From Fulvitalea axinellae (lineage in GTDB: Bacteria > Bacteroidota > Bacteroidia > Cytophagales > Cyclobacteriaceae), in NCBI RefSeq assembly GCF_036492835.1, contig NZ_AP025314.1, positions 372,001 through 436,000 on the forward strand: a stretch of DNA of 64,000 nucleotides, read 5' to 3'. Positions within the stretch are counted from its first letter, which is position 1. Each line of letters begins with the position of its first letter. The notes under the pieces were generated by a model. The model saw only the letters and a list, made by a program, of their open reading frames with translations, made no database searches and was not told the DNA's origin. The position numbers and the translations under genes were made by a program. Below, in pieces: positions 54,804 through 63,480 of the stretch.

Positions 54804-55808
54804 ATGAATATGGAGAACAAGACGATAATCCTGAAGAGCCGTCCGACGGGCGAACCTACAGTCGATAATTTTGAGTTTGTCAACGAACCGAAACCGGTAG
54901 CCGGCAAGGGCGAGATTCTTCTTAAGACATTATACGTTTCCGTGGATCCGTATCTGCGTGGTCGCATGAGCGAGGCGAAGTCTTATATTGAGCCGTTTAA
55001 GCTGGGCGAGCCTGTGGTGTCGGGAATAGTGGCTGAGGTATTGGAATCGCATAACGACGATTTCCAAGTCGGAGATTGTGTGTCCGGCATGTTGGCTTGG
55101 AAAGAGTTCCAGACTTCCGACGGAAAGGGATTGCATAAGGTGGATGGCAATGCTGCGCCGTTGTCCACTTATCTGGGCATATTGGGTATGACCGGCCTTA
55201 CGGCTTATTTGGGCCTTACAAAAATCGGTAAACCCAAAGAGGGCGAAACCTTGGTAGTTTCCGGTGCGGCGGGTGCCGTGGGAACCGTTGTCGGGCAGGT
55301 AGGCAAAATCATGGGTTGCCAGGTTGTGGGCATTGCCGGCACCGACGAGAAGGTGGAAATGCTCAAAACCAAATTCGGCTACGATGAGGCGATTAACTAC
55401 AAGACTACGGTGAATATGCAGGAAGCCATAGCCGAAGCCTGCCCCGATGGGGTGGATATTTACTTCGATAATGTAGGAGGCGAAATTTCCGACGCCGTGA
55501 TCGCGAATATCAACCGCCACGCCAGAATTCCTCTTTGCGGGTCAATTTCCGTATATAATAGTACCGAGATGCCTGTAGGGCCCCGTCTTCAGGTGCCGTT
55601 GTTGCGCAACAGCGTTTTGATGCAGGGCTTTATCGTTTTCGATTTTGCGGAGCATTATCCCGAGGCTCTGATGCAATTGGCCACTTGGTTGGGCGAAGGA
55701 AAACTCACCTATGAGGAAACGGTGGTGGAAGGTTTCGATAAGATACCTGAAGCGTTTTTAAGCCTGTTTTCAGGAAAAAATAAAGGGAAAATGCTGGTGA
55801 AGGTCTAA
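54804..55808 (+). CDS. NADP-dependent medium-chain oxidoreductase (zinc-independent MDR)
   Basis: 334 residues (332 from the second ATG). N-terminal DPYLRGRMSEAKSY and the Rossmann motif SGAAGAVGTVVGQVGK, followed by DNVGGEISDAVI, mark the leukotriene B4 dehydrogenase/CurA-like group that reduces alpha,beta-unsaturated ketones and aldehydes with NADPH. No catalytic zinc ligands are seen. Starting 14 bases after ohr, it fits a role in clearing lipid-peroxidation products. The exact substrate is open. Confidence 0.92.
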   Translation: MNMENKTIILKSRPTGEPTVDNFEFVNEPKPVAGKGEILLKTLYVSVDPYLRGRMSEAKSYIEPFKLGEPVVSGIVAEVLESHNDDFQVGDCVSGMLAWKEFQTSDGKGLHKVDGNAAPLSTYLGILGMTGLTAYLGLTKIGKPKEGETLVVSGAAGAVGTVVGQVGKIMGCQVVGIAGTDEKVEMLKTKFGYDEAINYKTTVNMQEAIAEACPDGVDIYFDNVGGEISDAVIANINRHARIPLCGSISVYNSTEMPVGPRLQVPLLRNSVLMQGFIVFDFAEHYPEALMQLATWLGEGKLTYEETVVEGFDKIPEAFLSLFSGKNKGKMLVKV

Positions 55809-55884
55809 GCCCGTCAGCCTTTTCTTACAATATAAACCCATACGCCAACACATTCGAATACTGATTCAACTAGACCTTCATACT

Positions 55885-57045
55885 ATGCGTAATTTTGAGT
55901 TCCAGAATCCTACAAAACTGATTTTCGGAAAAGACACTACGGCGTCTTTGGCCAAAGAAATAGATAACGACGCCAATGTTCTGATGCTGTACGGCGGAGG
56001 CAGTATCAAGAAAAACGGTGTTTATGAACAAGTAAAAGAAGCGCTTGCGGGGCATAAGGTGGTGGAGTTCGGGGGAATTGAGGCGAATCCGGAATACGCT
56101 ACGCTGATGAAGGCCTTGAAGGTGATTAAGGAAGAAAAGATCGATTTTCTGTTGGCCGTGGGCGGAGGCTCCGTAATTGACGGGACCAAGTTCCTCTCTT
56201 CCGCCGCGCTATATGAAGGCGACGAGCCTTGGGATATCCTGACCAAACATATCCGCACTTTCGAGGGAATGCCGTTCGGTACCGTGCTTACATTGCCGGC
56301 TACGGGTTCGGAAATGAATTCCGGTGCCGTGATTACCCGTGCCGAGACTCAGGAAAAACTGCCGATGGGTGGCCCGGGGCTTTTCCCTAAATTCTCCGTC
56401 CTTGATCCGCAGGTGGTTCGTTCCATCCCGTCTCGCCAGATTCAGAACGGCCTAGCCGATGCTTTTACGCATGTTTTGGAGCAATATCTCACTTATCATG
56501 TGGGTGCGTTTCTGCAAGACCGTTTTGCTGAGGGAATTCTTCAGACATTGATAGAGGTGGCGCCACGGATCATGAAAGACACCGAAGACTACGAAGCGGC
56601 CTCAAACTTTATGTGGTGCTGTACGATGGCGCTGAACGGATTGATCCAGAAAGGCGTGCCGTCTGATTGGGGCGTCCATATGATCGGTCACGAATTTACG
56701 GCGATGTTCGGTATAGACCACGCCCGTACTTTGGCTATCACCTTGCCTAGCTATTACGAATATAAATTCGAAGCCAAGAAAGAGAAGCTGGCGCAATACG
56801 CCGAGCGAGTATGGGGAGTGACTGAAGGCGATACGGAAGCGAAAGCGAAAGCTGGAATCAAAAAGACGAAGGATTTCTTCCACGATTTGGGAATCGAAAC
56901 CAAGCTCTCAAACTATACTTCCGACTACGAAGGTACGGCGGAAACGATTGCCAAGCGTTTTGCTGAGCGGGGCTGGCTCGGACTAGGCGAACGCCAAGAT
57001 GTAAAGCCCGATGATGTGGAGAAAATAGTCAAGATGGCTTATTAA
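55885..57045 (+). CDS. YqhD-type iron-containing alcohol (aldehyde) dehydrogenase
   Basis: 386 residues, the length of YqhD. The N-terminal nucleotide-binding domain has LMLYGGGSIKKNG and AVGGGSVIDGTKF. The metal ligands lie in LADAFTHVLEQ (Asp and His) and in GVHMIGHEFTAMFGIDHA (two His). YqhD reduces short-chain and toxic aldehydes with NADPH, a known answer to lipid peroxidation. It is the last gene of the marR-ohr-MDR-yqhD run, 76 bases after the MDR gene, and a strong terminator follows. Confidence 0.93.
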   Translation: MRNFEFQNPTKLIFGKDTTASLAKEIDNDANVLMLYGGGSIKKNGVYEQVKEALAGHKVVEFGGIEANPEYATLMKALKVIKEEKIDFLLAVGGGSVIDGTKFLSSAALYEGDEPWDILTKHIRTFEGMPFGTVLTLPATGSEMNSGAVITRAETQEKLPMGGPGLFPKFSVLDPQVVRSIPSRQIQNGLADAFTHVLEQYLTYHVGAFLQDRFAEGILQTLIEVAPRIMKDTEDYEAASNFMWCCTMALNGLIQKGVPSDWGVHMIGHEFTAMFGIDHARTLAITLPSYYEYKFEAKKEKLAQYAERVWGVTEGDTEAKAKAGIKKTKDFFHDLGIETKLSNYTSDYEGTAETIAKRFAERGWLGLGERQDVKPDDVEKIVKMAY

Positions 57046-57139
57046 GCGACCCAAAATAAGTAGGAAAGAGTAAATAGACTGCAAGAACGAAAGTGCCTAA
57101 GACTTAATACCGAATACCAGATACCAAGCAAGATCCAAG

Positions 57140-57177
57140 ATCCCCGGACGGCGGTGTACCTGTCCGGGGATTTTTTC
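57140..57177 (+). terminator. Terminator of the detoxification operon
   Basis: ATCCCCGGAC/GTCCGGGGAT stem, 12-base loop, then six T. Confidence 0.92.
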
Positions 57178-57195
57178 TTTGTATACGAATAGACT

Positions 57196-57224
57196 TTTGC
57201 TTTCGCAGATCGTATTTATCTTTG
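57196..57224 (+). promoter_or_regulatory. Bacteroidota promoter of the 57247 lipoprotein gene
   Basis: -33 TTTG at 57196-57199 and -7 TATCTTTG at 57217-57224 with 17 bases between. The ATG is 22 bases downstream, so the leader is very short. Confidence 0.75.
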
Positions 57225-57246
57225 CGAAACAGAACCTGAACAAATC

Positions 57247-57807
57247 ATGAACAGAGCTCTCTTATTCATACTCACGCTATCGTTCCTTTCTTGCCAAGCT
57301 CCGAAGAGCCGTAAAGCGAACGACTCTTACTTCGCCACGGATTCCCTGCTTGTGCGACAGCTCACTCTTCTTGATTCCCTGCGTCCGTCGTTGGAAAAAT
57401 CGGCTGTTGTGGATGGCGAAAGCGAGACGGCCGAGCTCCCGGGCGAGAAAGTGGATTGGAAATCGGAGCTCGATTTTCTGAAACAGGTCAACCTGAATGA
57501 TCCCGCTCTACGAGGTGTTTATCAAGTACAAACTTCCGGTGAGACGAAAACGTATACTTTAAAGCCTGAAGAGCAGAAGGCCAAATTTCCGGTGAAACGT
57601 TTTGTCGTGACCCGCTACCCGTCCGGAGTGGTTAAGAGTGTATCGGCTGAGGTATTGGAACAGTCGCCTTTGTTTTTTTCCAAAAGGGATTTCAGCTTGG
57701 AATTCGGCCAAAACGGAAAGCTTCAGGATTATATGATCCATCAGGAACAGAAGGTGCAAGGAGCGGATACCGTGCGAGTGGAACTAAAAGGCAACCTAAA
57801 ATATTAG
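57247..57807 (+). CDS. Hypothetical lipoprotein, 186 residues
   Basis: Lipoprotein signal ending LSFLSC (Cys16), then a Lys-rich start to the mature protein. A charged helical stretch (about 35-85) is followed by a beta-rich part (RFVVTRYPSGVVKSVSAEV, FSLEFGQNGKLQDYMIHQE). No family recognised. Periplasmic or membrane-attached. It has a good promoter and terminator, so it is a single-gene unit. Confidence 0.75.
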   Translation: MNRALLFILTLSFLSCQAPKSRKANDSYFATDSLLVRQLTLLDSLRPSLEKSAVVDGESETAELPGEKVDWKSELDFLKQVNLNDPALRGVYQVQTSGETKTYTLKPEEQKAKFPVKRFVVTRYPSGVVKSVSAEVLEQSPLFFSKRDFSLEFGQNGKLQDYMIHQEQKVQGADTVRVELKGNLKY

Positions 57808-57830
57808 ACAAGATATTTCAGTCCAAAGTA

Positions 57831-57868
57831 AAACAGGCTTTCCCTAGAATATGGGAAAGCCTGTTTTC
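57831..57868. terminator. Bidirectional terminator between lipoprotein and small gene
   Basis: Perfect AAAACAGGCTTTCCC/GGGAAAGCCTGTTTT stem, eight-base loop; usable on both strands. Confidence 0.92.
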
Positions 57869-57886
57869 GTATCAGGGGCTGGGCTT

Positions 57887-58123
57887 TTATTCCGCTACTT
57901 CGCCACGGTGTGGCCTTAGGGCGTCACGGACTGGTATCATATCCTTTTCCTCGACTATCATATAAGCGATGGAAAGCATATCGTTGATTTGCTCTACGCC
58001 AGTATCGTTAATGGAAAGCCCCTCTTTGATAACGAACTCCTCAAGATGTATGCGGTGATGTTCAGCGGTGCCTTGGGCGTGCGGGCCCCGGAAGTCCCAG
58101 ATTAGTTTGATTTTGTTTGGCAT
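57887..58123 (-). CDS. Small conserved-looking protein, 78 residues
   Basis: Soluble, His-rich in the middle (DFRGPHAQGTAEHHRIHLEEF), ends acidic. I have seen similar small proteins in Bacteroidota without an assigned role. It follows lspA on the same strand, but a terminator stands between them. No domain function can be given. Confidence 0.65.
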   Translation of the reverse strand: MPNKIKLIWDFRGPHAQGTAEHHRIHLEEFVIKEGLSINDTGVEQINDMLSIAYMIVEEKDMIPVRDALRPHRGEVAE

Positions 58124-58141
58124 GTTGATGTTTGTCGGGTC

Positions 58142-58167
58142 AAAAAAAGCCCCGCTGTGGGCGGGGC
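58142..58167 (-). terminator. Terminator of lspA
   Basis: GCCCCGC/GCGGGGC stem, five-base loop, seven T on the minus strand. Confidence 0.9.
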
Positions 58168-58196
58168 GATTATCTTTTTGGCGAAGCGATTCGCTT

Positions 58197-58826
58197 TTAG
58201 GAAATGATATCCTTGTAGTGCTTGTCGTGGCGGAGCTGGCCGGTTTCCATAAAGAAGTTCTTCTGGAAGATTATGATTATGGCTACTCCCACAAAGATAG
58301 CGGCGTCGGCGATATTGAAGATTGGCCACAGCGCCATGCGGTCGCCACCGATAACGGGGATCCATTCGGCTATGCGCCCGGCCCAGATGTCGATGTAGAA
58401 CATATCGATTACCTGCCCGTGGAACCACGGAGTAGGGGCGTTGTGCGGAGCGTTGTTGAGCAATACGCCATAGAATATGGAATCGATCAAGTTGCCGATA
58501 GCGCCACCCAGAATCAGGCCCACGCACCAGAGCAAGCCTTGGCTGACTCTCTTTTTGGCCAAATAATAAAGGTAATAGCCGATAGCGAAAGTGGCTACCA
58601 AACGGAACAATGTGAGGATCAGCTTGCCGTAAGGCGCGCCGAGCTCCATTCCGAACGCCATGCCGGGGTTAAGCGTGTAGTGGAGTTTGAACCAGTCACC
58701 GAGGACTTTGATCTCGCCGGCGTTGCCCATCGGCATGTACGTGTTGACCAACATCTTTACGATTTGGTCCAAGACTATGACACCCAGCGCCGCCAGGTAA
58801 AACTTTCCGTATTTCTTCATAAGCAA
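58197..58826 (-). CDS. lspA: Lipoprotein signal peptidase (signal peptidase II)
   Basis: 209 residues with four membrane helices. The catalytic aspartates are Asp115 in GGAIGNLIDSIFYG and Asp174 in FNIADAAIFVG. Between them is an insertion of about 40 residues relative to the E. coli enzyme (164 residues), as is usual in Bacteroidota. It cleaves lipoprotein signal peptides after lipidation; this window alone encodes six or more substrates. It lies downstream of ileS, the classic order, but with a terminator between them. Confidence 0.95.
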   Translation of the reverse strand: MLMKKYGKFYLAALGVIVLDQIVKMLVNTYMPMGNAGEIKVLGDWFKLHYTLNPGMAFGMELGAPYGKLILTLFRLVATFAIGYYLYYLAKKRVSQGLLWCVGLILGGAIGNLIDSIFYGVLLNNAPHNAPTPWFHGQVIDMFYIDIWAGRIAEWIPVIGGDRMALWPIFNIADAAIFVGVAIIIIFQKNFFMETGQLRHDKHYKDIIS

Positions 58827-58881
58827 AAAACGGTAAGCGGGCGCCGAAGGGCCACGCTTGTTAAAATCCCTTTATGTTTTC

Positions 58882-58914
58882 AAAAAGAAGGTCCGAGCAT
58901 GGGCCCGAACCTTT
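58882..58914 (-). terminator. Terminator of ileS
   Basis: AAGGTTCG/CGGACCTT imperfect stem around a GC-rich loop, T-tract on the minus strand, about 20 bases after the ileS stop. Confidence 0.75.
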
Positions 58915-58934
58915 TCTTACTTAGGTCTTATTTC

Positions 58935-61900
58935 TCAAACGTCGATCCTTACCGATAGTTTCAGACCATCGATGTCAAGTTCGGTAGGGTTGGTTACGGC
59001 GTCGGCAAATTCGAGCGAAATCGCTTGGACTTCCTCGCAAATGTAGGCGCTGTTGTCGGTCAGGGCCTTTTCGGCGAATTCGTCGCCTTTGGCTACGCTG
59101 ATCTTGATCTTGTCCTGAACTTCCAGGCCAGTCTCCTTACGGAGGTTCTGGATACGGTTCACGAAGTCGCGGGCCAGGCCTTCGGCCTTCAGCTCGTCGG
59201 TGATCGTGATGTCGAGAGCTACGGTTACGTGGCCTTCGCTGGCTACGGACCATCCCGGGATGTCTTTCGACTGGATCAGCACCTCGTCACGGCTCAGCAC
59301 GATCTCGTCGCCCGAATCGAGAGTGGCGTGGATGTTTCCGTCACGCTCGATGGCGGCGATCTCCTCTTGTCCGAAGGCGTTTACGGCTTTGGCCACTTCC
59401 TTCATCTTAGGACCGTACTTTTTGCCCAGAAGCTGGAAGTTCGGTTTGATGTTCTTGACCAAAATACCCGAAGTGTCATCGATCAGTTCGATCTCTTTGA
59501 TGTTCACCTCTGTTTTGATAGTGTCAGCCACACCGTCAATCTGGTTGCGGATCTCGTCGTTGAGTACTGGCACGAGGATCTTTTGCAAAGGCTGACGAAC
59601 CTTAAGCTTCTCTTTCTTACGAAGCGAGTGTGTCAGGGTACAGATGGTCTGGCCAATCTCCACTTGCTGTTCGAGCTCTTTGTTGATGGTTCCCTCGTCC
59701 ACTTTCGGGAAGTGGGCCAAGTGTACCGACTCGAACTCGTTGCGTCCCGTCACGGCGTTCAGGTCGCGGTAGAGGCGATCCGTGTAGAACGGCGCAATAG
59801 GCGAGGCCATTTTGGCCACTTTCAACAAGCAAGTGTAAAGCGTTTGGTAAGCCGAGATCTTGTCGGTGTTGTATTCGCCTTTCCAGAAACGCTTACGGTT
59901 CAGACGAACGTACCAGTTACTCAACTGGTCGCCCACAAAGGCCTGCATAGCGCGGGCCGCGCGGGTAGGTTCGTAAGTGGCGTAAGCCTCGTCCACCTCG
60001 ATCTTGAGGCTGTTGAGTTTCGAGAGAATCCACTGGTCGTCGATCGGACGCTCTTTGATCGGAATATCGGCCTCTTCGTATTTGAATCCGTCGAGGTTGG
60101 CGTATAATGCGAAGAACGAGTAAGTGTTCTGCAATGTGCCGAAGAACTTACGCTGTACTTCCTTGATGCCTTCTATGTCGAACTTGAGGTTATCCCAAGG
60201 GTTGGCGTTCGAAATCATGTACCAGCGCGTGGCGTCTGGGCCATAGGAATCGATAGTTTGGAACGGGTCGATGGCGTTGCCCAAGCGCTTGGACATCTTG
60301 TTGCCGTTCTTGTCCAGTACCAGTCCGTTGGCGATCACGTTTTTGAATGCTACCGAATCGAACAGCATTACGGCTAGGGCGTGGAGGGTGAAGAACCATC
60401 CGCGAGTCTGGTCTACGCCTTCGGCGATGAAATCCGCCGGATAGCTTTCGCCGAAGATCGACTGGTTTTCGAACGGGAAGTGCCACTGCGCGTAAGGCAT
60501 GGCGCCGGAGTCGAACCAAACGTCGATCAGGTCGCTTTCGCGCTTCATCGGTTTGCCCGACGGGGCCACCAAGGTAATATCGTCAACGTATGGACGGTGC
60601 GGATCGAATTCGTCCGACAAAGGCTCGGTCATGAAGCCGGCTTCGATAGCCTTGTCCACTTCGGCCTTAAGCTCTTTGAACGATCCGATGCAGAGTTCCT
60701 CTTTGCCGTCGTCGGTACGCCAGATCGGGAGCGGCGTGCCCCAGTAGCGCGAACGGCTAAGGTTCCAGTCCACGAGGTTTTCGAGCCAGTTGCCGAAACG
60801 TCCGGATCCGGTAGAGCCCGGCTTCCAGTTGATCGTTTTGTTCAGCTCTATAAGCTTGTCTTTGTACTCCGTAGTGCGGATAAACCAAGACGAAAGCGGG
60901 TAGTACAATACCGGCTTGTCGGTACGCCAGCAGTGCGGGTAGCTGTGCTCGTATTTCTCTACTTTGAAGGCTTTGTTCTCTTCCTTGAGCTTGATCGAGA
61001 TCAGAACGTCCGTAGAGCGGTAGTTCGGATCTTTCTCGTCCTTGCCTTCGTAGTTTTTCACGTACATGCCGGCAAAGTCCGTGATCTCCGGAACGAAGCG
61101 TCCCTGCTTGTCCACGATAGGGGCGTCGTCGCCGTTTTCGTCTTTGACGAAGATACCCGGAATGTCGTTGTCGATACAGGCTTTGTAGTCATCCGCGCCG
61201 AAGGCTTTGGCCAAGTGCACGATGCCCGTACCGTCTTCGGTAGACACGTAGTCGGCGTGGACGATGGTGAAGGCTGGATGCGGCAACTTGATGTACGGCA
61301 TCAACTGCTCGTACTCCTTGCCGATAAGGTCCGCGCCGGTCATCTCCTCAACCACTTCGTAAGGGATAAGCTTGTCGCCCGGCTTGTAGTCTTCGATTTT
61401 CAGATCGGCGGCCTTGGCGTTGAACAAAGATCCCATGCGGGCTTTGGCCAAGATCACGTTGGTCGGCTCGAAGGTATATTGGTTGAAGGTGCGCACCTTC
61501 ACGTATTCGATTTTGCGGTTCACCGCCAGGGCCGAGTTCGAAGGCAAAGTCCAAGGCGTGGTGGTCCAGGCCAGGATGTAGTCGTTCTCTGTGCCTTTGA
61601 GCTTAAACTGCGCGGTGATGGAGGTGTCCTTCACGTCGCGGTAGCAACCCGGCTGGTTAAGCTCGTGCGAGCTGAGGCCGGTACCCGCCGCCGGCGAGTA
61701 AGGCTGTACGGTGTAGCCTTTGTAAAGGAGGCCTTTTTCATAAAGAAGCTTCAGCAAGTGCCAGAGCGTCTCCATGTAGTTGCGGTCGAAAGTGATGTAC
61801 GGATCGTCAAGATCGACCCAGTAGCCCATCTTTTCCGTCAGGGCGTCCCACTCGCCTTTGAATTTCATTACCGACTCGCGGCACTTGGCGTTGTACTCCT

Positions 61901-62240
61901 CTACGGTAATCGACTTTCCGATGTCCTCTTTGGTAATGCCGAGTTCCTTTTCCACCTGAAGCTCCACCGGCAGGCCGTGCGTATCCCAGCCGCCTTTGCG
62001 CTTCACTTGGTATCCTTTCAGGGTTTTGTAACGGCAGAAAATATCCTTTACGGCGCGGGCCATCACGTGGTGAATGCCCGGGGTGCCGTTGGCTGACGGC
62101 GGGCCTTCAAAAAATGTGAACGAGGGATGTCCCTCGCGCGTTTCTACCGACTTCTCGAAGATCTTGTTCTCCTTCCAAAAAGATAGCACTTCCTCCGCTA
62201 CCTCCGCCCAGTTGACGTTTTTGTACTCGTTGTATTTCAT
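58935..62240 (-). CDS. ileS: Isoleucyl-tRNA synthetase
   Basis: About 1101 residues from the ATG at 62240 (a longer frame reaches 62279; MKYNEYKNVNWAEVAEEVL is the better start). Class I signatures: FFEGPPSANGTPGIHHVMAR in place of HIGH, and NKMSKRLGN for KMSKS. The CP1 editing domain lies between about 185 and 400. The length above 1000 and the KMSKR form fit the IleS2/eukaryote-like type, which is often less sensitive to mupirocin; that property is inferred. It charges tRNA-Ile. Downstream neighbour is lspA. Confidence 0.96.
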   Translation of the reverse strand: MKYNEYKNVNWAEVAEEVLSFWKENKIFEKSVETREGHPSFTFFEGPPSANGTPGIHHVMARAVKDIFCRYKTLKGYQVKRKGGWDTHGLPVELQVEKELGITKEDIGKSITVEEYNAKCRESVMKFKGEWDALTEKMGYWVDLDDPYITFDRNYMETLWHLLKLLYEKGLLYKGYTVQPYSPAAGTGLSSHELNQPGCYRDVKDTSITAQFKLKGTENDYILAWTTTPWTLPSNSALAVNRKIEYVKVRTFNQYTFEPTNVILAKARMGSLFNAKAADLKIEDYKPGDKLIPYEVVEEMTGADLIGKEYEQLMPYIKLPHPAFTIVHADYVSTEDGTGIVHLAKAFGADDYKACIDNDIPGIFVKDENGDDAPIVDKQGRFVPEITDFAGMYVKNYEGKDEKDPNYRSTDVLISIKLKEENKAFKVEKYEHSYPHCWRTDKPVLYYPLSSWFIRTTEYKDKLIELNKTINWKPGSTGSGRFGNWLENLVDWNLSRSRYWGTPLPIWRTDDGKEELCIGSFKELKAEVDKAIEAGFMTEPLSDEFDPHRPYVDDITLVAPSGKPMKRESDLIDVWFDSGAMPYAQWHFPFENQSIFGESYPADFIAEGVDQTRGWFFTLHALAVMLFDSVAFKNVIANGLVLDKNGNKMSKRLGNAIDPFQTIDSYGPDATRWYMISNANPWDNLKFDIEGIKEVQRKFFGTLQNTYSFFALYANLDGFKYEEADIPIKERPIDDQWILSKLNSLKIEVDEAYATYEPTRAARAMQAFVGDQLSNWYVRLNRKRFWKGEYNTDKISAYQTLYTCLLKVAKMASPIAPFYTDRLYRDLNAVTGRNEFESVHLAHFPKVDEGTINKELEQQVEIGQTICTLTHSLRKKEKLKVRQPLQKILVPVLNDEIRNQIDGVADTIKTEVNIKEIELIDDTSGILVKNIKPNFQLLGKKYGPKMKEVAKAVNAFGQEEIAAIERDGNIHATLDSGDEIVLSRDEVLIQSKDIPGWSVASEGHVTVALDITITDELKAEGLARDFVNRIQNLRKETGLEVQDKIKISVAKGDEFAEKALTDNSAYICEEVQAISLEFADAVTNPTELDIDGLKLSVRIDV

Positions 62241-62458
62241 GGGTAACCTCTGCTTTTTGAGGACATCTCGCTTCACCAAAAAGGTTCTTTGTGGCCAATG
62301 GCCAGTGACAAGAACCTATCTCTCCTTGAAACTTAAAGAATTACAAATTAACCATTATGATAAGACTCAAACAAATAAAATGGCTAATGAAAGCTTAACG
62401 GCGGGACTTGCGGGGTGTTTGGGAATATGGGTGGAAGCCTTCGGGACCAAAATTTTAT
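62241..62458 (-). other. Upstream region of ileS
   Basis: About 220 bases with no gene. It should hold the ileS promoter, but no strict TAnnTTTG box was found, and no T-box-like leader is evident. Confidence 0.4.
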
Positions 62459-62587
62459 GGAGCGGGCGCTCCGGGGTGTCGGGAGCGCCCGCTCCAGAGT
62501 ATGCGGACCGAGTGCTCCAAGTACCCGTGACCGCCCGCTCCACGCACCGGTGACCGGGCGCCTTTGGTAGCCCAGACCGAGCGCTCC
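62459..62587. repeat. GC-rich repeat cluster with a 14-bp perfect palindromic pair
   Basis: GGAGCGGGCGCTCC (62459-62472) and its exact complement GGAGCGCCCGCTCC (62482-62495) form a hairpin with a nine-base loop. Three further copies of a GACCGxxxGCTCC unit lie at 62506-62518, 62529-62541 and 62575-62587. The block is clearly richer in G and C than its surroundings and noncoding on both strands. Confidence 0.8.
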
Positions 62588-62611
62588 GCGTTCGCGACTT
62601 CCTCGCATACA

Positions 62612-62635
62612 GAAAAAGACCCGCCGAAGCGAGTC
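62612..62635 (-). terminator. Terminator after the coiled-coil gene
   Basis: GACTCGC pairs with GCGGGTC (one G-U), followed by five T on the minus strand. Confidence 0.75.
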
Positions 62636-62667
62636 CCTTTCAAATGCTTAAGGAATTTGATAGTTTC

Positions 62668-63195
62668 TTATTCTTGGGTGGCCAATGCCGCCACGTACTC
62701 CACACCCTCAAACGTCACCGTGCCCTCGCCCAGATTCCCGGGCACCACATAATCGTTGATATAGTCCAGCACCGACTGGCGGTAGGCCTTTACGTACACC
62801 TCAAGCATCTTGGCCTCGCCGCTGTTGTGGGCCATCTCCAATGCCGATTCCCCCTCGCCCTTTTCCAGCTGGATATTCACCTTCTGAAGCCGTCCGCGGT
62901 CCCTCATCAAATCCGCCTCAAGCTCGGCCTTCTCTACGGGGTCCTTCTCGATGGTGATGCGGTGCTCCATGGACAGGATATTGCTCTCAAGCGTATTTTT
63001 CAGTTTCACCTGTCGCTCTATTCTCTCCCTCGCGTCCTTTTGTTTTAAGGTCAGGTTGTACGCCGAGTGGTCCTGGCTTTCCAGATACCCCTGTTCGCCG
63101 GTCAGGTACACTTGGCACTCCTGTATATCCTGCGCCAGCTTCGGGTAAAACTTCGGTTGCAACAGCTCGTTGGGATTCATTTCGAAATTCGCCAT
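62668..63195 (-). CDS. Hypothetical coiled-coil protein, 175 residues
   Basis: Soluble, no signal peptide. Start taken at MANFEMNPNELL (63195). Residues about 50-135 are strongly helical with heptad-like spacing and many Glu, Arg and Lys (QKDARERIERQVKLKNTLES). The last 40 residues look beta-like (NDYVVPGNLGEGTVTFEGVE). No family recognised. It lies alone between the GC-rich repeats and a hairpin element. Its position beside an AT-rich foreign-looking gene suggests a variable chromosomal spot. Confidence 0.65.
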   Translation of the reverse strand: MANFEMNPNELLQPKFYPKLAQDIQECQVYLTGEQGYLESQDHSAYNLTLKQKDARERIERQVKLKNTLESNILSMEHRITIEKDPVEKAELEADLMRDRGRLQKVNIQLEKGEGESALEMAHNSGEAKMLEVYVKAYRQSVLDYINDYVVPGNLGEGTVTFEGVEYVAALATQE

Positions 63196-63423
63196 AATCA
63201 AGGGTGATTTTAGGTTAAAAACATTTACCCGTAGCGTTGCAAAACCCGATCCGGAAATGTTTTGGGAAATAGGCTTTTTTTGTGGGTGAGGTAAAGTTTT
63301 CTTGGTTTAGATGAGGTGTTTCTGAGGGAGATGGGGTGCAGATGCGTGCCAGAATCGTATTTTGCCGGTGAGTTACTAAAAATGTATGCGTAAGGAAGAA
63401 GTGGTTAAGGTCTAAACGATTCC

Positions 63424-63477
63424 CCCCGCTATCCCTTTGCCATCACAAGGCTGGAGCTTTGCGATGGCCGGGGGAGT
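63424..63477 (-). other. Long imperfect hairpin after the hydrolase gene
   Basis: An outer CCCCCG/CGGGGG stem and an inner GCCATC/GATGGC stem continue as CAA/TTG and GC/GC pairs with single mismatches, over about 54 bases directly beyond the stop codon at 63481. There is no T-tract. It may be an mRNA-protecting structure or the trace of a mobile element end. Confidence 0.65.
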
Positions 63478-63480
63478 CTA

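Noticed and set aside
60381..62096. Long open frame antisense to ileS (571 codons)
   Set aside because: It lies entirely opposite the secure ileS gene, has no domain or signal features, and mirrors its codon pattern.
63424..63477. Integron attC site
   Set aside because: The required GTTRRRY/RYYYAAC core sites are not present at the ends, and no cassette array or integrase is seen.
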